From DATGWF01 sp035299585 (GTDB lineage: Bacteria; Actinomycetota; Actinomycetes; Actinomycetales; Microbacteriaceae): DNA of 15,471 nt. A program made the translations under genes and the position numbers. Location: the NCBI GenBank assembly GCA_035299585.1, contig DATGWF010000101.1, positions 1-15,471 on the forward strand, read 5' to 3'. Each line of letters starts with the position of its first letter. The first letter of the stretch is position 1. The notes beneath the pieces are model-generated. The model was not told the origin of the DNA and made no database searches. It saw only the letters and a program-made list of their open reading frames with translations. Of this stretch, positions 13,254 through 15,471 are shown piece by piece.

Positions 13254-14774
13254 CTAGCGGATGCGCAGAGCCTTCAATACCCGCATTGCGAACAGCATGA
13301 GCCCGCCCAGCCGAGCAAAATCTGCCGCGCTCGACGGGAGACGCAGCACGCCGGTCGTCCATGCGATCGTGATGGGCTCGACGAATCGCAGCAGTCCCTC
13401 GGCGCCGTTGCGGCGGCCCACTCCGGACTGTTTGACGCCGCCCATCGGCGCGTCCACGGCGCTGAAGCTTGCCCGGTACCCCTCGTTGATATTGACGGTT
13501 CCCGCTTGGAGGCGCGCGGCGACGGCCCGTGCACGGGCAGTACTGCCACTCAATACGGCCGCGTTCAATCCGTAGTCACTCGCATTTGCGAGCGCGATCG
13601 CCTCGTCTTCGGAGTCCACAATGTGGAGTGCGGCGAGGGCTCCGAAGGTTTCGTCGGCGTAGCAGTGCATGTCGGGCGTCACGCCGGTGAGAATCGTGGG
13701 CTCAAACGCGTACGGGCCAAGGTCGGGCCGGCGGGAGCCGCCGACGAGGACTGAGGCGCCCTTGGAAAGCGCGTCGTCGAGGTGGGCTTGGACGCGTTCG
13801 ACCTGCGCGGCACTCGTGAGCGTTCCGAAGTCGGCGTCCGGTGCGGCGCCGAGTCGCGCATCGGATGCAGCCGCGACGAGAGCCTCCTGGAATTCGTCTG
13901 CCACGTCACGGTGCACGTAGATGCGTTCGGCGGACACGCAGAGCTGTCCCATGGCGGCAAAACAGGCGTACCGGGCGTGTTCGGCCGCTCGACCCGGATC
14001 GACGTCGTTGAGCACGATTAGGGCATTCTTTCCGCCGAGTTCGAGCGACGCGCCCACGAGGCGAGAGCCCGCTTTTTGAGCGATGTGTCGGCCGGTCGCG
14101 GTCGAACCGGTGAAGCAAATGTAGTCGGCGAGGTCGGTGAGGCGTTCTCCCACGACAGCCGCGGCGCCGGCCACGACAATCCACACGTGCTCGGGCAGCC
14201 CCGCGTCGATGAACGCCCGGCGCAACGCCAGCGCGCTCCACGCGCCCTGCTCATCAATCTTTTGGACCACGGCATTGCCCGCGGCGAGCGCGGCGATGAC
14301 GTCGAGGGCGGTGAGGCTGAGCGGGTAGTTCCACGGCGTGATGACACCCACCACGCCCTTCGGTTGGAATCGCACCGTGGTTCGGGTGATGAACGGCAGG
14401 CCTGCCCGACGTCGCTGCGCGCGCAGTACTCGATGTGCCGAGAGTGCGTTGTACCGGGTGCTTGATGCGGCAATGAGGACTTCTTCGAGCGCCTGACCGC
14501 GCGTTTTGCCGGTTTCGTGCCGCGCAATCTCTCCGAGCTCTTCCGCGCGTTCGAGCACGAGATCGTGGGCGCGAAGCAGCAGCGCGCGTCGCTCTGCGAA
14601 CGAGCGCTGTGCCCACTCGTGTCCGGCAATGCGTGCGGCCGCGAAGGCGGCGTCGACGTCCTCGCCGGAGGATTGCGGGAGGGCGTGCAGCTCGCGCCCG
14701 TCGAGCGGTGACTGGATGGTACGCGGAGGGAGGGGAGTGCCGGCACGTCCGGCCCACACGTCAGCAACGCTCAT
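13254..14774 (-). CDS. Aldehyde dehydrogenase, GabD2-like succinate-semialdehyde dehydrogenase
   Basis: 506 residues. It oxidises an aldehyde, probably succinic semialdehyde, to the acid with NAD(P)+; cytosolic. Motifs in order: FQPKGVVGVITPWNYP (oxyanion Asn in PWN), NAVVQKIDEQ (the cofactor Lys is kept, the usual following Pro is Ile), CFTGSTATGRHIAQKAG (nucleotide-binding loop), LELGGKN (Glu245, general base), GQLCVSAERIYV (Cys279, nucleophile) and ETFGALAALH. The closest remembered relative is mycobacterial GabD2 (about 518 residues), which shares the GQLC-SxERIYV block and a C-terminal extension past the usual ALDH end. Here that tail (about 475-506) is hydrophobic then basic (LMLFAMRVLKALRIR). 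The start is placed at MSVADVWAG; the frame continues upstream to 14999 without family-like sequence. CAGACT lies six bases before the ATG. The exact substrate is not certain. Confidence 0.87.
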   Translation of the reverse strand: MSVADVWAGRAGTPLPPRTIQSPLDGRELHALPQSSGEDVDAAFAAARIAGHEWAQRSFAERRALLLRAHDLVLERAEELGEIARHETGKTRGQALEEVLIAASSTRYNALSAHRVLRAQRRRAGLPFITRTTVRFQPKGVVGVITPWNYPLSLTALDVIAALAAGNAVVQKIDEQGAWSALALRRAFIDAGLPEHVWIVVAGAAAVVGERLTDLADYICFTGSTATGRHIAQKAGSRLVGASLELGGKNALIVLNDVDPGRAAEHARYACFAAMGQLCVSAERIYVHRDVADEFQEALVAAASDARLGAAPDADFGTLTSAAQVERVQAHLDDALSKGASVLVGGSRRPDLGPYAFEPTILTGVTPDMHCYADETFGALAALHIVDSEDEAIALANASDYGLNAAVLSGSTARARAVAARLQAGTVNINEGYRASFSAVDAPMGGVKQSGVGRRNGAEGLLRFVEPITIAWTTGVLRLPSSAADFARLGGLMLFAMRVLKALRIR

Positions 14775-14840
14775 GTCGCCAGTCTGCCATTCGGGGGAAG
14801 CCGGGACAATGCTCCGCCGGGCGCGCCGGATGTCGGGCTC

Positions 14841-14857
14841 GTCTCGAGGCTCGAGAC
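14841..14857. repeat. Inverted repeat GTCTCGAG-G-CTCGAGAC downstream of mrp
   Basis: A perfect 8-bp inverted repeat around one base, in the 94-base gap between the mrp stop and the dehydrogenase start (both minus strand), 11 bases after the mrp TAG. As RNA it gives a 6-bp stem with a 5-base loop and no T-run, a weak terminator. As DNA it is a symmetric site upstream of the dehydrogenase gene. Confidence 0.4.
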
Positions 14858-14868
14858 CGGTGGGGCTG

Positions 14869-15471
14869 CTATTTGGGTGACACCGGGAGTGGTCGACCGT
14901 GCAGCGGTTCGGTGCGGACAGCGAGCTGCTCGGCGAGCGTGGCGATGACCTGTGCCGCGGGTTCGGCGGGGGAGCTGGCAACGATGGGCACGCCGGCATC
15001 GCCGCCGGCGCGGAGATCCACGCTCAGGGGGATGCGCGCCAGGAGCGGCGCACCGAGTCGTTCGGCGACCCGTTCGCCGCCGCCCGAGCCAAAGATTTCC
15101 GCGATGGACCCGTCGGGAAGCGCAAAACCGGCCATGTTTTCGATGACGCCGCGAACCCGCTGGCCGGTCTGCTCCGCCACGCGACCGCTGCGCTCCGCAA
15201 CGCTCGCCGCGGCAATCTGGGGTGTGGTGACGACGAGCACCTCAGCGTGCGGGAGGAGTTGGCCAATGGAGATGGCGATGTCGCCGGTTCCGGGCGGGAG
15301 ATCGAGCAGCAGGATGTCGAGGTCGCCGAAATAGACGTCGCTGAGAAACTGCGAAATCGTGCGATGCAGCATGGGACCTCGCCATGCGACCGGGGTGCCG
15401 GGATCGTCGATGAACATGCCGATGGACATCACCCGGACGTCAAAGGCAATCGGCGGAAGGATGAGATCGTC
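14869..15471 (-). CDS. mrp: Mrp/NBP35-family P-loop ATPase, C-terminal part (5' end outside window)
   Basis: 200 residues seen; the frame runs off the window edge, so the Walker A KGGVGKS motif is missing. Diagnostic Mrp blocks remain: MSIGMF, WRGPMLHRTISQFLSDVYFG, LDILLLDLPPGTGD (Walker B region) and TTPQIAAASVAERSG. Family members carry or transfer iron-sulfur clusters or act in their assembly. The CXXC that binds the cluster in ApbC-type enzymes would follow ENM; here the stretch reads ENMAGFALPDGSIAEIFGSGGG without any cysteine, which I recall as usual for actinobacterial Mrp. Its cluster role is therefore doubtful. The C-terminus ends LPVSPK, TAG 14871-14869. An internal ATG at 15429 is not the true start. 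Confidence 0.92.
   Translation of the reverse strand, partial: DDLILPPIAFDVRVMSIGMFIDDPGTPVAWRGPMLHRTISQFLSDVYFGDLDILLLDLPPGTGDIAISIGQLLPHAEVLVVTTPQIAAASVAERSGRVAEQTGQRVRGVIENMAGFALPDGSIAEIFGSGGGERVAERLGAPLLARIPLSVDLRAGGDAGVPIVASSPAEPAAQVIATLAEQLAVRTEPLHGRPLPVSPK

Noticed and set aside
14775..14999. N-terminal extension of the dehydrogenase frame
   Set aside because: It overlaps the end of mrp, has low-complexity Pro/Arg/Ser sequence and no ALDH similarity.
1..15471. CRISPR array, tRNA or rRNA genes, insertion sequence or prophage
   Set aside because: No spaced direct repeats, cloverleaf-like segments, transposase-like frames or terminal inverted repeats were seen in either strand.

Overview
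The window looks like chromosome of a high-GC Gram-positive actinobacterium, most likely in or near the Microbacteriaceae. This rests on GC-rich codon use, frequent GTG starts, actinobacterial-type DapC and DapD, a DUF3117 protein, a GabD2-like dehydrogenase, and a gene order (dapD, dapE ... DUF3117, O-methyltransferase, tatB ... mrp) that resembles the mycobacterial Rv1201c-Rv1229c stretch as I recall it. The family-level assignment is an inference.

Layout: bases 2-676 are the 3' part of dapC. Bases 721-7128 hold three genes in a row for exported, C-terminally membrane-anchored proteins: a beta-propeller-like protein with two putative-Ig repeats, a bilobal pepsin-like aspartic protease, and a large beta-propeller protein with six putative-Ig repeats. 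Each is preceded by TAGC(G/T)T exactly six bases before its ATG, which suggests three co-regulated leaderless promoters. This is the accessory part of the window and the best candidate for an undescribed system: a surface protease encoded between two surface proteins of matching design. Bases 7361-8644 are gltA (citrate synthase), whose stop codon overlaps the stop of convergent dapD (8641-9567, minus). dapD and dapE (9619-10677) diverge from a 51-base gap with a perfect inverted repeat between two apparent leaderless promoters. dapE overlaps a PIG-V-like membrane glycosyltransferase gene (10665-11858). Then come a 56-residue DUF3117 protein (11921-12091), a strong terminator hairpin, a convergent O-methyltransferase (12152-12775, minus), divergent tatB (12861-13202), a GabD2-like succinate-semialdehyde dehydrogenase (13254-14774, minus) and the C-terminal part of an Mrp-family ATPase (14869-15471, minus).

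How the genes fit together: dapC, dapD and dapE are three successive steps of the succinylase branch of lysine and meso-diaminopimelate synthesis. DapD and DapC form and aminate the N-succinyl intermediate and DapE removes the succinyl group. gltA in the middle feeds the TCA cycle that supplies succinyl-CoA. The PIG-V-like enzyme coupled to dapE plausibly mannosylates cell-envelope components. TatB acts in export of folded proteins. No gap longer than 300 bases lacks a gene. The largest are 7129-7360 and 2668-2864. I see no tRNA, rRNA, insertion sequence or CRISPR array.
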